Below, in pieces: positions 34,003 through 42,495 of a stretch of DNA of 64,000 nucleotides. The position numbers were made by a program, and so were the translations under genes. The stretch is taken from positions 62,001 to 126,000 of the forward strand of contig CAYRSB010000003.1 in NCBI GenBank assembly GCA_964426875.1, given 5' to 3'. Position 1 is the stretch's first letter. Every line of letters begins with the position of its first letter. The stretch is from Caldatribacterium sp964426875. Its GTDB lineage: Bacteria; Atribacterota; Atribacteria; Atribacterales; Caldatribacteriaceae. The notes beneath the pieces were generated by a model. It worked only from the letters and a program-made list of their open reading frames with translations, was not told the origin of the DNA and ran no database searches.

Positions 34003-35157
34003 CTATTGGACTTTCACCCACTGCCCCTTTTGGGCGCTTTCAAGAATTGCCTCACACAGCACCACTTCCCGCAACCCATCAACAAAAGTGGGAAAACCCC
34101 ACTCTTGGCAAGGTTTTGCCTCTAAGATTGCCTCGTACACTTTTTTGAAAAAGTGTTTTGAGGTGTCTGGGAAACCTTCGTTGTGTCCTCCGGGGAAAGA
34201 AATGATGCTTCGGGTTGCCTCACTGACCAGGGAGGGGTCTTTCATCAAAACCTCATTGGCTTTATCTCTTCTTCCAATCCAGAGTTCATTCGGCCGCTCC
34301 GAATCCCAGGCCAGAGCACAGGAAGAACCGTCGATTTCATAGAAGATTCTATTTTTCCGTCCTGCCGCCACCTGGTTCACCGTCATGACTCCCTGCGCAC
34401 CTCCATCAAAGTGCAAAAGGACACTGGCATAGTCCTCAGTGTTAATGGAAATAGGAGCGTAATCTTCAGGTCTGATAATCTTCCCCGCATAGGTCTCCAC
34501 AGGCTTCAAAGGCTTTTTGCGAGTCTTATGGAAGGTGGCAAAATCGGCGAAAACTTCCATCACTTTCTGCCCGGTGATGTACTCCACAAGATCAAGCCAG
34601 TGAGAACCGATATCCGCCACAGCCCGCGATAATCCGCTGAGCTCCGGCTCCAAGCGCCAGTTGTAATCCGTCTCGTAGAAGAGCCAGTCCTGAAGGTATG
34701 AGCCGTGAACGGCAAAGACTTTCCCCACGGCACCGCTGTGAACAAGTTCCCGGGCTTCCTGGGCCAGAGGATAGAAGCGAACGTTGAAATGGACAGCGTG
34801 GACCCTTCCCGTCTTTTCAGCCAATTCTACAAGTTCTTCCGCCTCTTTGCGGTTCATCGCCAAAGGCTTCTCGCAGACCACGTGTTTTCCCGCAAGTAAG
34901 GCGTCCTTCGTCATTTGGTAGTGAAGGTAATTCGGCGTGCAGATATGAACCACATCGATGTCGTCACTCTGAAGCAGCCTGCGATAATCTCCGAAATATT
35001 TCCCTATTGCCAGTTGCTCTGCCTTGCAACGGGCTGTTGCTTCATCCACATCGGCCACACTCACGACCTCAGCAAGGAAAGTCCTCCGCGCCGCCTCAAC
35101 ATGAGCAGGACCGATGAATCCGGTTCCTACGACTCCGACCCTCAAGAGACGCTTCAT
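34003..35157 (-). CDS. Gfo/Idh/MocA family dehydrogenase
   Basis: 384 residues. N-terminal Rossmann fold LRVGVVGTGFIGPAHVEAAR, then HICTPNYLHYQMTKDALLAG and the family signature VVCEKPLAMNRKEAEELVEL (Lys of EKP catalytic). The C-terminal part is the alpha/beta substrate domain with DIGSHWLDLVEYITGQKV. It oxidises or reduces a sugar or polyol with NAD(P). ATG overlaps the ROK gene stop by 4 nt and the epimerase gene follows 14 bp later, so it is likely to act on the same substrate. Confidence 0.95.
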   Translation of the reverse strand: MKRLLRVGVVGTGFIGPAHVEAARRTFLAEVVSVADVDEATARCKAEQLAIGKYFGDYRRLLQSDDIDVVHICTPNYLHYQMTKDALLAGKHVVCEKPLAMNRKEAEELVELAEKTGRVHAVHFNVRFYPLAQEARELVHSGAVGKVFAVHGSYLQDWLFYETDYNWRLEPELSGLSRAVADIGSHWLDLVEYITGQKVMEVFADFATFHKTRKKPLKPVETYAGKIIRPEDYAPISINTEDYASVLLHFDGGAQGVMTVNQVAAGRKNRIFYEIDGSSCALAWDSERPNELWIGRRDKANEVLMKDPSLVSEATRSIISFPGGHNEGFPDTSKHFFKKVYEAILEAKPCQEWGFPTFVDGLREVVLCEAILESAQKGQWVKVQ

Positions 35158-36146
35158 CCTATAACCCCCTTCTCCAAACGTTCCTTAGCCCAGGTTGCTG
35201 TCCCCACGACTCCGGCATCAAGACCGAGCTCTGCCAGAACGAATTTCATAGTGTCAACCGGTACCATAAAGAGCCGCTCCCGCAAACCTTTGCGTATACT
35301 CTCAAAAAGAAGTTCTCCCGCTTGGGCCACTCCTCCTCCGATGACGATCATTTCCGGATTTACCACCACACAAATGCAGGAAAGAGCCTGCCCGATGTAA
35401 GCGCCGCTTCTCTCGATGATCTCTAAGGCAACAGAATCGCCCATCTTTGCCGCTTCCGCAATGACCTTGGGGGTAACCCGTGCTAGATCGTCTCCTACAA
35501 GATCCCGAATAATGGTGTCGTTCTGCTGTACTAAAGCTCGCAGAGCCTGAGCTACCATGGCTGGCCCGGAAGCATAGGCCTCAAGGCACCCACGATTGCC
35601 ACATCCGCAACGGACCCCACTCGGCTCTACGGTGATGTGTCCAAACTCGCCCGCACTCCCGTCCTTGCCGATATAGAGCTCTCCGTCGATAACCACCCCC
35701 CCGCCGATACCGGTCCCAATGGCTACCATGACTAAGTTTTGGACATCCTTTCCCGCTCCAAAGCGTTTCTCGGCAAGGGTTATGGCCCGGACATCGTTGA
35801 TGACCGCCACGGGAACTTCCAGGCGTTTCTCAAGCCATCCTTTGACCGGGACACCATGCCACTTACCGGGGAAGTTGGGAAGAAGAATTCCCACCCCCGT
35901 TTTCCAGTCGATGAGACCCGGAACTCCAATACCTGCCGCCGAAATCTTAAATCCTCTCGCCTCAAACCTCTGACGAAGCTGTATCGCCTCACGGGCAATA
36001 TCGTCAAGCACCTCTTCGGCGTCTCGCATAGCCTTCGTGGGAATGACGCTACGCTCAAGAATGGCACCCTCACCGTCTACCAGAGCAATTTTGGTGTTCG
36101 TCCCACCCAAGTCAATGCCGATAAAGAGGGCCTTAGCTGCCATCAT
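35154..36146 (-). CDS. ROK family sugar kinase
   Basis: About 330 residues; the gene starts with four successive ATG codons (36152 to 36141) and ATG 36146 has the best spacing (8 nt) to AGGAGG. ATP-binding ALFIGIDLGGTNTKIALVDG, then GIGVPGLIDWKTG, catalytic INDVRAITLAEKRFG, and the zinc motif CGCGNRGCLEAYASG, all typical of ROK glucokinases and related hexokinases. Preceded by the GntR regulator, followed by the dehydrogenase. It could be a glucokinase or a kinase for the sugar used by this operon. Confidence 0.94.
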   Translation of the reverse strand: MMAAKALFIGIDLGGTNTKIALVDGEGAILERSVIPTKAMRDAEEVLDDIAREAIQLRQRFEARGFKISAAGIGVPGLIDWKTGVGILLPNFPGKWHGVPVKGWLEKRLEVPVAVINDVRAITLAEKRFGAGKDVQNLVMVAIGTGIGGGVVIDGELYIGKDGSAGEFGHITVEPSGVRCGCGNRGCLEAYASGPAMVAQALRALVQQNDTIIRDLVGDDLARVTPKVIAEAAKMGDSVALEIIERSGAYIGQALSCICVVVNPEMIVIGGGVAQAGELLFESIRKGLRERLFMVPVDTMKFVLAELGLDAGVVGTATWAKERLEKGVIG

Positions 36147-36158
36147 CATCATAACCTC

Positions 36159-36926
36159 CTAAACTTCCACCTCACGGCGGATCTGTGCTTGGTCTGCTAT
36201 GAGAAGTACTGTAAAGCGAAGACGATCCCCCCGGGCTACCGATTTTGTCAGCTCTACCGGGATCTCGTTGCGAAGGTACGTCACCCGCTCGATGACGAAA
36301 GCAGGCAATCCGGACCGACACTCCAGGTGCTGTGCTTCTTCCTTTCGAACCTTGCCTACTTCGTACGTTTCGTAGGCATGGTCAAGGAGAAGGCCGTACT
36401 TGTCCCTCAAGATGGCGTACAGTGAACCTTTCTCAAGGTCTTCTTCGATCAACCCCGGGCAGAGGTACAACGGAATAAAGGTCGTTTCGATGAGAATGGG
36501 TTCATCATTTGCACACCGCACCCGAACGACTCGGTTCACCTTCTCTTCCCCGGGAGGGAGTTTGAGGATTTCCCGCATTTTCCTATCCGCCGTGATCACC
36601 TCATAGGCCAGGACTCTGGAACTTGGTCGCAGTCCAAGCTCGAGCATGTCCTCGGTGAAACTGTAGAGTTTCGGGAGTCGTCTCCGAAGCTTTGGAGAGG
36701 TGACAAACGTTCCCTTACCCTGCTTGCGATAGAGAAAACCCTCTTCCACAAGGCTGTGAATGGCCTGTCGAACTGTTATGCGACTCACACCGTACTTGGC
36801 ACAGAGATCGGTTTCAGGGAGAATTTTATCTCCCGGTTTCAGTATACCGCTGAGAATCTGGCCTTTGAGGATATTCTTGAGCTGCTGATACAGAGGAACA
36901 CCACTCTCTTCAAGAATCTCAGGCAT
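36159..36926 (-). CDS. GntR family regulator with UTRA domain (HutC type)
   Basis: 255 residues. The winged helix-turn-helix covers residues 8-75 (YGVSRITVRQAIHSLVEEGF, LYRKQGKGTFV), and residues 95-250 are a UTRA effector domain, which usually binds phosphorylated sugars. ATG behind AAAGGAGAGTGAGGGG. Placed in the middle of the deoC-to-epimerase set, it probably represses that operon and is released by a pathway sugar or sugar phosphate. Confidence 0.95.
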   Translation of the reverse strand: MPEILEESGVPLYQQLKNILKGQILSGILKPGDKILPETDLCAKYGVSRITVRQAIHSLVEEGFLYRKQGKGTFVTSPKLRRRLPKLYSFTEDMLELGLRPSSRVLAYEVITADRKMREILKLPPGEEKVNRVVRVRCANDEPILIETTFIPLYLCPGLIEEDLEKGSLYAILRDKYGLLLDHAYETYEVGKVRKEEAQHLECRSGLPAFVIERVTYLRNEIPVELTKSVARGDRLRFTVLLIADQAQIRREVEV

Positions 36927-36965
36927 CCCCTCACTCTCCTTTTCGAAAAGACTCTGTTATGTTCC

Positions 36966-36998
36966 TCTCCTGCTCGACTTAAGGAGCCGAACAGGAGA
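36966..36998. repeat. Inverted repeat upstream of the GntR gene
   Basis: Arms TCTCCTGCTCG (36966-36976) and CGAACAGGAGA (36988-36998) match in 10 of 11 positions with an 11-nt loop, in the 143-bp gap between the flavoenzyme and gntR genes. There is no T-run, so it is more likely an RNA processing/stabilising hairpin or operator than a terminator. A TATACT box (37018-37025 region) lies on its upstream side on the minus strand. Confidence 0.4.
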
Positions 36999-37069
36999 AA
37001 GAACTCTGCGCTCTCCAAGTATACTCCATCTTTCTCTCTCCGGCCATCTTCCCAGCTCATTTCCAAACC

Positions 37070-39193
37070 TCAGGCGTGCTTCACCTCGGTGGGAAGAGAG
37101 GCAATAAGGGCGAGATTCCCGTTCAATACTACATCTTCTTCAAGAAGTAAACCAATATTTGCCCCATCAGTGACGGCTCCACGGAGGTTTCGCACCTCCC
37201 GGGCATCACCGATTTTGCCCACCAAAAGCCCTGCCTCAAGGAGGCTTTGGTAAAGGTCATCATTGGGTACTACCTTGGCCAGAACGACGTTATCCACCTT
37301 GATAGTTTTCCGGCAAAACTCACTATCCTGGAGGACAACCTCTCCGGTCTCCTTGATCTCAAGAACCGTAGTCTGAGGAAAAATCGTCACCGGGTACTTG
37401 TAGGGCCGAAGAGTCAAAGCTTCGCCGTTTCCACCGGCAAATCGTTTTATCATGACATCCCGGTGACAGGGTTCCATCCAAGAAGCAAATTCCTTGTTCT
37501 CGGTAACAATATAGACCTTCTTGCCTTCGAACCCGAGTTTTTCAGCCGTATCTGCCGCTCCAAAGTGGTCTCCCCAGATGAGGACGACGTCTCCGCAGGA
37601 ATAGGGTTCCGGTCTATCGTCCGGATAGTAGGCACACCCCTTCGCCTTACAGCGTAAAACGTCCTCGAAGGAAACCACAAAAGGCAGATTGACACCGGGA
37701 ATATCAGGACGCGCCACTTTGCTCCCCGAGGCCACGAGAACCACATCGAAGGCCTTGAGTTCAGCCACCTGGGGAACGGTCCGATACTTCACGGTGACCC
37801 CGAGTTTGGCAATCTCTTCCCGCAACCAGTCGGCATACCAGCGCATCTTGGTCTTTCCGGGAACGGTGCAGCAATAGAGGATGGCTCCACCAAGCTCTCC
37901 GGTTTTCTCAAAAACCGTCACCTCGTGTCCACGGAGGGTAGCCACTCTTGCTGCTTCAAGACCACCCGGTCCTCCACCCACAATGGCCACCCGGAGAGAC
38001 TTCTTGGCCTTAGGGAGATGAATAAACCGCTCATCTCCCATGGCCGGATTGACGGTACAACGACACTCCCTCTTGACCATGAGAGATTCCTGCCAACAAC
38101 CCACAAGGCAGGAAATGCACTTCCGGATTTCCTTGACCTTCCCCTCCTTGGCCTTGTTTGCCCAGTAGGGGTCGGCAATGAGCTGCCGCGAGAGACCCAC
38201 CATGTCTGTCTTACCCTCGGCAAGAATCCGCTCGCAGTACTCAGGATCCCTGAGAGTGTGACTGGTGATAACCGGAATTTTCACATGCTTTTTGATCTCT
38301 TCTGCGGTGTACGTGTTCCATCCCTGGGGATAGTACATGGGGTCCATGGTGGGTCCAGGAACCTCAAATATTCCCGCGCTGATATCGAGAAAGGCTACAC
38401 CGCTCTCTTCCATGAGCCTGGCAACCTTGATACTCTCATCAAGCGTTCTTCCTCCCTCAATCCACTCTTCCCCAGAGTAACGGATACCGATGGGGAAATT
38501 CTTCCCGCATTTCCGCTTGATACGGTCGACGATTTCAAGAACGAATCGCATTCGGTTGATGAAACTCCCTCCGAAGCGGTCGTTCCGACGGTTGACATAC
38601 GGACTCATGAACTGGGCGATGAGGTAACCATGGGCTCCATGGAGTTCCACAGCATCAAAGCCCGCCTGTTGTACCCTCCAGGCTGCCTCGGCGAACTTCT
38701 CGATGAGCTCATAGATTTCCTCCACAGTCATGGCCCGGATAGACTTACCCTTGGCGCCCATCTCCTCCGCGTAGACTATCTCGTGTCCCGCCGAGCCGGG
38801 GAGAGAGACCACCATGTCGGTGGCAGAAAAAAGGTCCTTCCGGGGCCAGGCTGCTTGTCTTCCGGGATGTTGAAGCTGTACTGCACACCTTGCCCCATAC
38901 CGGTGCATGGCCTCGGCAAGGCGGGCAAGTCCGGGTATCATGGGATCTTCATCCGCAGCAAGACACGTCACCGTCGGTCTTCCGGTGGTCTTGTCGGGTG
39001 TGGTAGCTCCCACGACGATGAAACCACAGCCTCCTTTGGCAATCTCTTCGTGATACCGAATGACCCGCTCATTCACCGACCCATCGGCATTGGCCGAGCT
39101 TATATCCGTCGGCACATGACAAATGCGATTCGGCACCACAAAGTTCCCAATCTCGATGGGTGAAAAAAGATAAGGGAAATAAGGATTCTTCAA
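37070..39193 (-). CDS. Old-yellow-enzyme family flavoenzyme (2,4-dienoyl-CoA reductase type)
   Basis: 707 residues from a TTG at 39193, behind AAGGAGGAGTTTTTC, which gives the natural start KNPYFPYLFSPIEIGNFVVP. Residues 1-360 form the FMN TIM barrel (ELHGAHGYLIAQFMSPYVN with active-site HGAH). A [4Fe-4S] motif CISCLVGC plus a later Cys follows, then an FAD/NAD(P) reductase half with VAIVGGGPGGLEAARVA. The architecture is that of FadH, trimethylamine dehydrogenase and enoate reductases. Its position between deoC and a sugar regulator is unexpected; the substrate may be an unsaturated keto-sugar or a 2-enoate. The neighbouring deoC ends 30 bp upstream of this start. Confidence 0.93.
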   Translation of the reverse strand: MKNPYFPYLFSPIEIGNFVVPNRICHVPTDISSANADGSVNERVIRYHEEIAKGGCGFIVVGATTPDKTTGRPTVTCLAADEDPMIPGLARLAEAMHRYGARCAVQLQHPGRQAAWPRKDLFSATDMVVSLPGSAGHEIVYAEEMGAKGKSIRAMTVEEIYELIEKFAEAAWRVQQAGFDAVELHGAHGYLIAQFMSPYVNRRNDRFGGSFINRMRFVLEIVDRIKRKCGKNFPIGIRYSGEEWIEGGRTLDESIKVARLMEESGVAFLDISAGIFEVPGPTMDPMYYPQGWNTYTAEEIKKHVKIPVITSHTLRDPEYCERILAEGKTDMVGLSRQLIADPYWANKAKEGKVKEIRKCISCLVGCWQESLMVKRECRCTVNPAMGDERFIHLPKAKKSLRVAIVGGGPGGLEAARVATLRGHEVTVFEKTGELGGAILYCCTVPGKTKMRWYADWLREEIAKLGVTVKYRTVPQVAELKAFDVVLVASGSKVARPDIPGVNLPFVVSFEDVLRCKAKGCAYYPDDRPEPYSCGDVVLIWGDHFGAADTAEKLGFEGKKVYIVTENKEFASWMEPCHRDVMIKRFAGGNGEALTLRPYKYPVTIFPQTTVLEIKETGEVVLQDSEFCRKTIKVDNVVLAKVVPNDDLYQSLLEAGLLVGKIGDAREVRNLRGAVTDGANIGLLLEEDVVLNGNLALIASLPTEVKHA

Positions 39194-39222
39194 GAAAAAC
39201 TCCTCCTTCCTTGAAAAGGGCT

Positions 39223-39918
39223 TCAGCAACAACCTTCTTTTCCTTTCCTCCGATAACACTCTTCCATAATCTCCTCAGTCTTTGTTGCCCCAAATCGTGT
39301 AGCTCCCACCTCTCTGACCCTTAAAGCCGCATCGAGGTCTCTCACTCCTCCGGCAGCCTTCACCTGTACCCGTTCTGAAACAGACTGCCGCATGAGGATG
39401 AGATCCTCGATGGTCGCACCCCCCGGACCAAAGCCCGTGGAGGTCTTGACGAAGTCGGCGCCAGCCTCCTCGGCAAGTTTGCATCCGATGCGCTTTTCTT
39501 CATCCGTGAGATAGCAGTTCTCAAGGATCACCTTCACGATGACCCCATGTCGATGAGCCACCTCGACCACCGCCTGAATGTCCCTCTTGACGTATTCAAA
39601 GTCCCGGGAACGAAGCTTCCCGATGTGGATTACCATATCAAGTTCATCAGCCCCGTCCCGAATAGCCTGTTCCGCCTCAAAAACCTTGGTTTCAGTCCGG
39701 TGGGAACCGTGGGGAAAGCCCACTACGGCCCCTATCTTGACCTCACTCCCGGCCAGGAGTTTTTTGGCCAAAACAACGTCTGAAGGCCGGCAGCAGACCG
39801 AAGCGACATTATACTGCTTGGCAATTTCGCATCCCTGGATAATGTCTTCGTCGGTAAGCTCGGGACGGAGGAGAGAATGGTCGATCATTTTAGCAATATC
39901 ACGACAGCTGTACTCCAC
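39223..39918 (-). CDS. deoC: Deoxyribose-phosphate aldolase
   Basis: 231 residues from a GTG at 39918, 7 nt after AAGGAGG; the frame continues 28 codons upstream without homology. Class I aldolase barrel: MIDHSLLRPELTDEDI, VGFPHGSHRTETKVFEAEQA, DELDMVIHIGKL, the Schiff-base Lys in VKTSTGFGPGGAT and the second Lys in VKAAGGVRD. It cleaves 2-deoxyribose 5-phosphate, or a related sugar phosphate such as those handled by LsrF/IolJ-like branches, to an aldehyde and a 3-carbon unit. First gene of the operon that ends with the epimerase. Confidence 0.95.
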   Translation of the reverse strand: MEYSCRDIAKMIDHSLLRPELTDEDIIQGCEIAKQYNVASVCCRPSDVVLAKKLLAGSEVKIGAVVGFPHGSHRTETKVFEAEQAIRDGADELDMVIHIGKLRSRDFEYVKRDIQAVVEVAHRHGVIVKVILENCYLTDEEKRIGCKLAEEAGADFVKTSTGFGPGGATIEDLILMRQSVSERVQVKAAGGVRDLDAALRVREVGATRFGATKTEEIMEECYRRKGKEGCC

Positions 39919-39952
39919 CGCTCTACCTCCTTTGTCATAACAAAATAAAAAC

Positions 39953-39962
39953 ATGATATCAT
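39953..39962. promoter_or_regulatory. Palindrome ATGATATCAT, possible GntR operator
   Basis: A perfect 10-bp palindrome lies 35 bp upstream of the deoC start in an AT-rich stretch (39930-39975) that differs from the surrounding sequence and is the only promoter-sized gap before deoC. It could be the operator for the GntR protein encoded in the same operon. No second copy was noticed near the gntR gene itself. Confidence 0.35.
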
Positions 39963-40024
39963 CGTTCATTGTAAAAGGAGCCTGGAGTTCTGTCAAGGGC
40001 ATATCCGGGAAGGCGGCAGAAATT

Positions 40025-41347
40025 TCAGCTTTTCTTCTTCTCTCCCCAGAGGAGATCGAGGCGTTCTCCTAAGATCTTTTCATAACCCCGATTCGTGGGA
40101 CGATAGTAGACCCTTCTCCCCAAAGGAGTGGGGAAATAGTCCTGGGAAACGAACCCCTCGGGGAAATCATGGACATACTGATAATCCTTGGCATATCCCA
40201 TCTTCCGCAAAAGGGAAGTAGGAGCGTTGCGGAGGTGCAGAGGGACAGGAAGGGACCCGTGTTTCTTCACGTCTTCTGTAGCCCCCTGAAGGGCCTGGTA
40301 GGAAGCGTTACTTTTGGGAGCAAGGGCTACATAAATTGTAGCCTGTGCCAGAGCTAATCTCCCCTCCGGCTCCCCCAGAAAGTCGAAAGCCTCTAGGGCA
40401 GCCAAAGCTACAAGAAGAGCCTGAGGGTCGGCGTTGCCCACATCTTCTGAGGCACAGGCAACGAGTCGTCGCAGGATAGCGTGAGGGTTTTCTCCTGCCT
40501 CAAGCATTCGCACCAGCCAATACAAAGCTGCATCCGGGTCACTTCCCCTGAGACTCTTGTGGTATGCCGAGAGAAGATTGTAGTGTTCCTCCCCTGACTT
40601 ATCATAGAGGTAAGAAACCTTCTGGAAAATCCCTTCTAAGAAGGCCACATCTATGCATCCTTTCCCCTCCTTCTGGGCAAGCAGGAAAGAAGCCTCAAGC
40701 ATATTCAATGCCCGACGGGCATCACCATCGGCAAAATGCGCAATCCACTCTAATGCTTCCTCTTCGAAGGGAGGACCTTTCCCCCTCAGGCCTTGATCGT
40801 CTTCGATAGCCCTCTTAAGCAGAACCATAAGATCTTCGAAAGGAACTTCCCGAAAGACCACCACCTGGGTACGGGACAAAAGAGGAGCGATAATCTCAAA
40901 AGAGGGGTTTTCGGTAGTGGAACCGATGAGGGTAACAATTCCCTCTTCTACGTAAGGCAAAAGAAGGCTCTGCTGTCCTTTGTGGAAGCGATGCACCTCA
41001 TCGATGAAAAACACCGTCTTTTTCCCACTGAGTTTTAAGGCATTCTCGGCATCCTGCACCGCTTCCCTAATTTCCTTCACTCCTGAGGCAACAGCACTGA
41101 GAGGGATTATACGATATCCACAGGCCTTGGCCAGAATAAAGGCAACCGAGGTTTTCCCCGTGCCCGGAGGACCCCAGAAAATAAGGGAGGGCAGAAACTG
41201 GGCTTCCACCATCCGCCGCAAGATTCCCCCAGGACCGGTCAAATGAGGTTGTCCCACGACTTCATCAAGAGTTTGCGGGCGCATGCGGAAGGCCAGGGGT
41301 TTTGTATCCCCTCGTATCTTAAAGAGCTCTTCCTCTTTGAAAACCAA
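40025..41347 (-). CDS. rarA: Replication-associated recombination protein A (MgsA/RarA), AAA+ ATPase
   Basis: 440 residues. AAA+ core: FRMRPQTLDEVVGQPHLTG, Walker A GPPGTGKTS, Walker B VFFIDEVHRFHKGQQ, sensor 1 IGSTTENPSFE and DGDARRALNMLE. The C-terminal half is the tetramerisation domain (LYWLVRMLEAGENPHAILRR). It acts at stalled replication forks. TTG start at 41347 behind AGGGGGAGAACG. A promoter and a GAAC-N4-GTTC LexA-type box lie directly upstream, which suggests SOS induction. Confidence 0.97.
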   Translation of the reverse strand: MVFKEEELFKIRGDTKPLAFRMRPQTLDEVVGQPHLTGPGGILRRMVEAQFLPSLIFWGPPGTGKTSVAFILAKACGYRIIPLSAVASGVKEIREAVQDAENALKLSGKKTVFFIDEVHRFHKGQQSLLLPYVEEGIVTLIGSTTENPSFEIIAPLLSRTQVVVFREVPFEDLMVLLKRAIEDDQGLRGKGPPFEEEALEWIAHFADGDARRALNMLEASFLLAQKEGKGCIDVAFLEGIFQKVSYLYDKSGEEHYNLLSAYHKSLRGSDPDAALYWLVRMLEAGENPHAILRRLVACASEDVGNADPQALLVALAALEAFDFLGEPEGRLALAQATIYVALAPKSNASYQALQGATEDVKKHGSLPVPLHLRNAPTSLLRKMGYAKDYQYVHDFPEGFVSQDYFPTPLGRRVYYRPTNRGYEKILGERLDLLWGEKKKS

Positions 41348-41364
41348 CGTTCTCCCCCTTCTTA

Positions 41365-41376
41365 GAACTTTTGTTC
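41365..41376. promoter_or_regulatory. LexA-type SOS box (GAAC-TTTT-GTTC)
   Basis: The sequence AGAACTTTTGTTCT at 41364-41377 is a perfect inverted repeat and contains GAAC-N4-GTTC, the core of the SOS box bound by LexA in Firmicutes-type systems. It lies between the rarA -10 box (41386-41391) and the TTG start, at or just after the transcription start, where a bound repressor would block transcription. Confidence 0.65.
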
Positions 41377-41385
41377 TATGAGTAA

Positions 41386-41414
41386 ATTATATCTTCTCTT
41401 CGCAAGGAAAACAA
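41386..41414 (-). promoter_or_regulatory. Promoter of rarA
   Basis: On the minus strand TTGTTT (41414-41409) and a consensus TATAAT (41391-41386) are exactly 17 bp apart. The leader would be about 33 nt and contains the LexA-type box. Confidence 0.75.
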
Positions 41415-41444
41415 GCACAGTCAAAGCCCAGTAACATGCCCACC

Positions 41445-42494
41445 CTACTTTTTCACTACTTCTTTAATCTTTTCGATGGCAAAGAGGATGTCATCCCGCA
41501 CCACCTGCCGGGAGGTAACAAAGCGGACTACGTCACTCGAAGCAGCAGTGGCCAACACTCCCTCCTCCCGCAAAAGCTCGACAAACCGTCGAGCCGTAAG
41601 ACCAGGTTTTCTGAGTTTAAGGAGTACAAAATTTGTCTGTACCTTAGAAAGGTCTATAGAAAGTTCCTCAACATCCCGCAGGCCTAAAGCAAGGAGACGG
41701 GCATTCTTGTGATCTTCCTCTAAGAGAGCGATGTTTTCAGGAGAGAGTGCCACAATACCACAAGCACAGAGCCAACCTGTCTGGCGCATGCCTCCCCCGA
41801 GCATCTTTCGATATCTCTTTGCCTCCTCGATGACGTCTCGGGGTCCGGCAAGGAGCGACCCTATCGGGGCGCCGAGTCCCTTGGAAAGAGAAACCATGAC
41901 GGTGTCAGCACAGGAGGCAATGTCCCGAGCCGGAATTCCAAGATATACCGCGGCATTGAAAAGCCGTGCCCCGTCAAGGTGTACTCCCAATCCCTCTTCT
42001 TCGGCAACTTTTTTTATGGCCCTGAGCTTTTCCAAAGGAGGGACAATACCTCCATAGCGATAGTGGGTGTTCTCAAGGCATATAAGGCGAGTGCGGGGGT
42101 AGTGAATATCCCGGGGACGAACGGCCCGTCGAACATCATCGGGGTCCGGTGCTCCATCTTCTCCCGGGATGGTTCGAACCATAAGACCGGCAACTGCCCC
42201 AATACCACCGGTCTCTGAAGTCCTGATATGGGCATTCTCCTCAAGGATAACCTCATCCCCCCGGTTAGTGTGGACAAGCAGGGCCACCAGGTTCCCCATG
42301 GTCCCACTGGGGAGGAAGATGCTCGCCTCCTTCCCGAGGATTGAGGCAGCAAGCTCCTCAAGCTCATTCTGCATGGGGTCCTCCCCATACACCGAGTCCC
42401 CGAGAGGCGCTTCAAAAGCGAAGCGCTTCATGGTTTCCGTGGGAAGGGTTATCGTGTCCCGTCGCAAATCTACCACTTTTTTCAAAGGCACCAC
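41445..42494 (-). CDS. ltaE: Low-specificity L-threonine aldolase
   Basis: 349 residues, PLP fold type I. DLRRDTITLPTETMKRF and GDSVYGEDPMQNELEELAA at the N-terminus, FLPSGTMGNLVALLVHTNRG, and the PLP Lys in VSLSKGLGAPIGSLLAG. It splits threonine to glycine and acetaldehyde. The exact start is uncertain: GTG 42494 immediately follows the TetR gene stop, and a TTG four codons on has better spacing to GAGG. It lies 1 bp after the TetR gene, so it is probably co-transcribed with the RND operon although functionally separate. Confidence 0.93.
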   Translation of the reverse strand: MVPLKKVVDLRRDTITLPTETMKRFAFEAPLGDSVYGEDPMQNELEELAASILGKEASIFLPSGTMGNLVALLVHTNRGDEVILEENAHIRTSETGGIGAVAGLMVRTIPGEDGAPDPDDVRRAVRPRDIHYPRTRLICLENTHYRYGGIVPPLEKLRAIKKVAEEEGLGVHLDGARLFNAAVYLGIPARDIASCADTVMVSLSKGLGAPIGSLLAGPRDVIEEAKRYRKMLGGGMRQTGWLCACGIVALSPENIALLEEDHKNARLLALGLRDVEELSIDLSKVQTNFVLLKLRKPGLTARRFVELLREEGVLATAASSDVVRFVTSRQVVRDDILFAIEKIKEVVKK

Positions 42495-42495
42495 C

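Noticed and set aside
37018..37025. AGTATACT as a HutC-type GntR operator.
   Set aside because: It lacks the usual longer GT-N-TA-N-AC core and lies inside the gap between operon genes; more likely chance.
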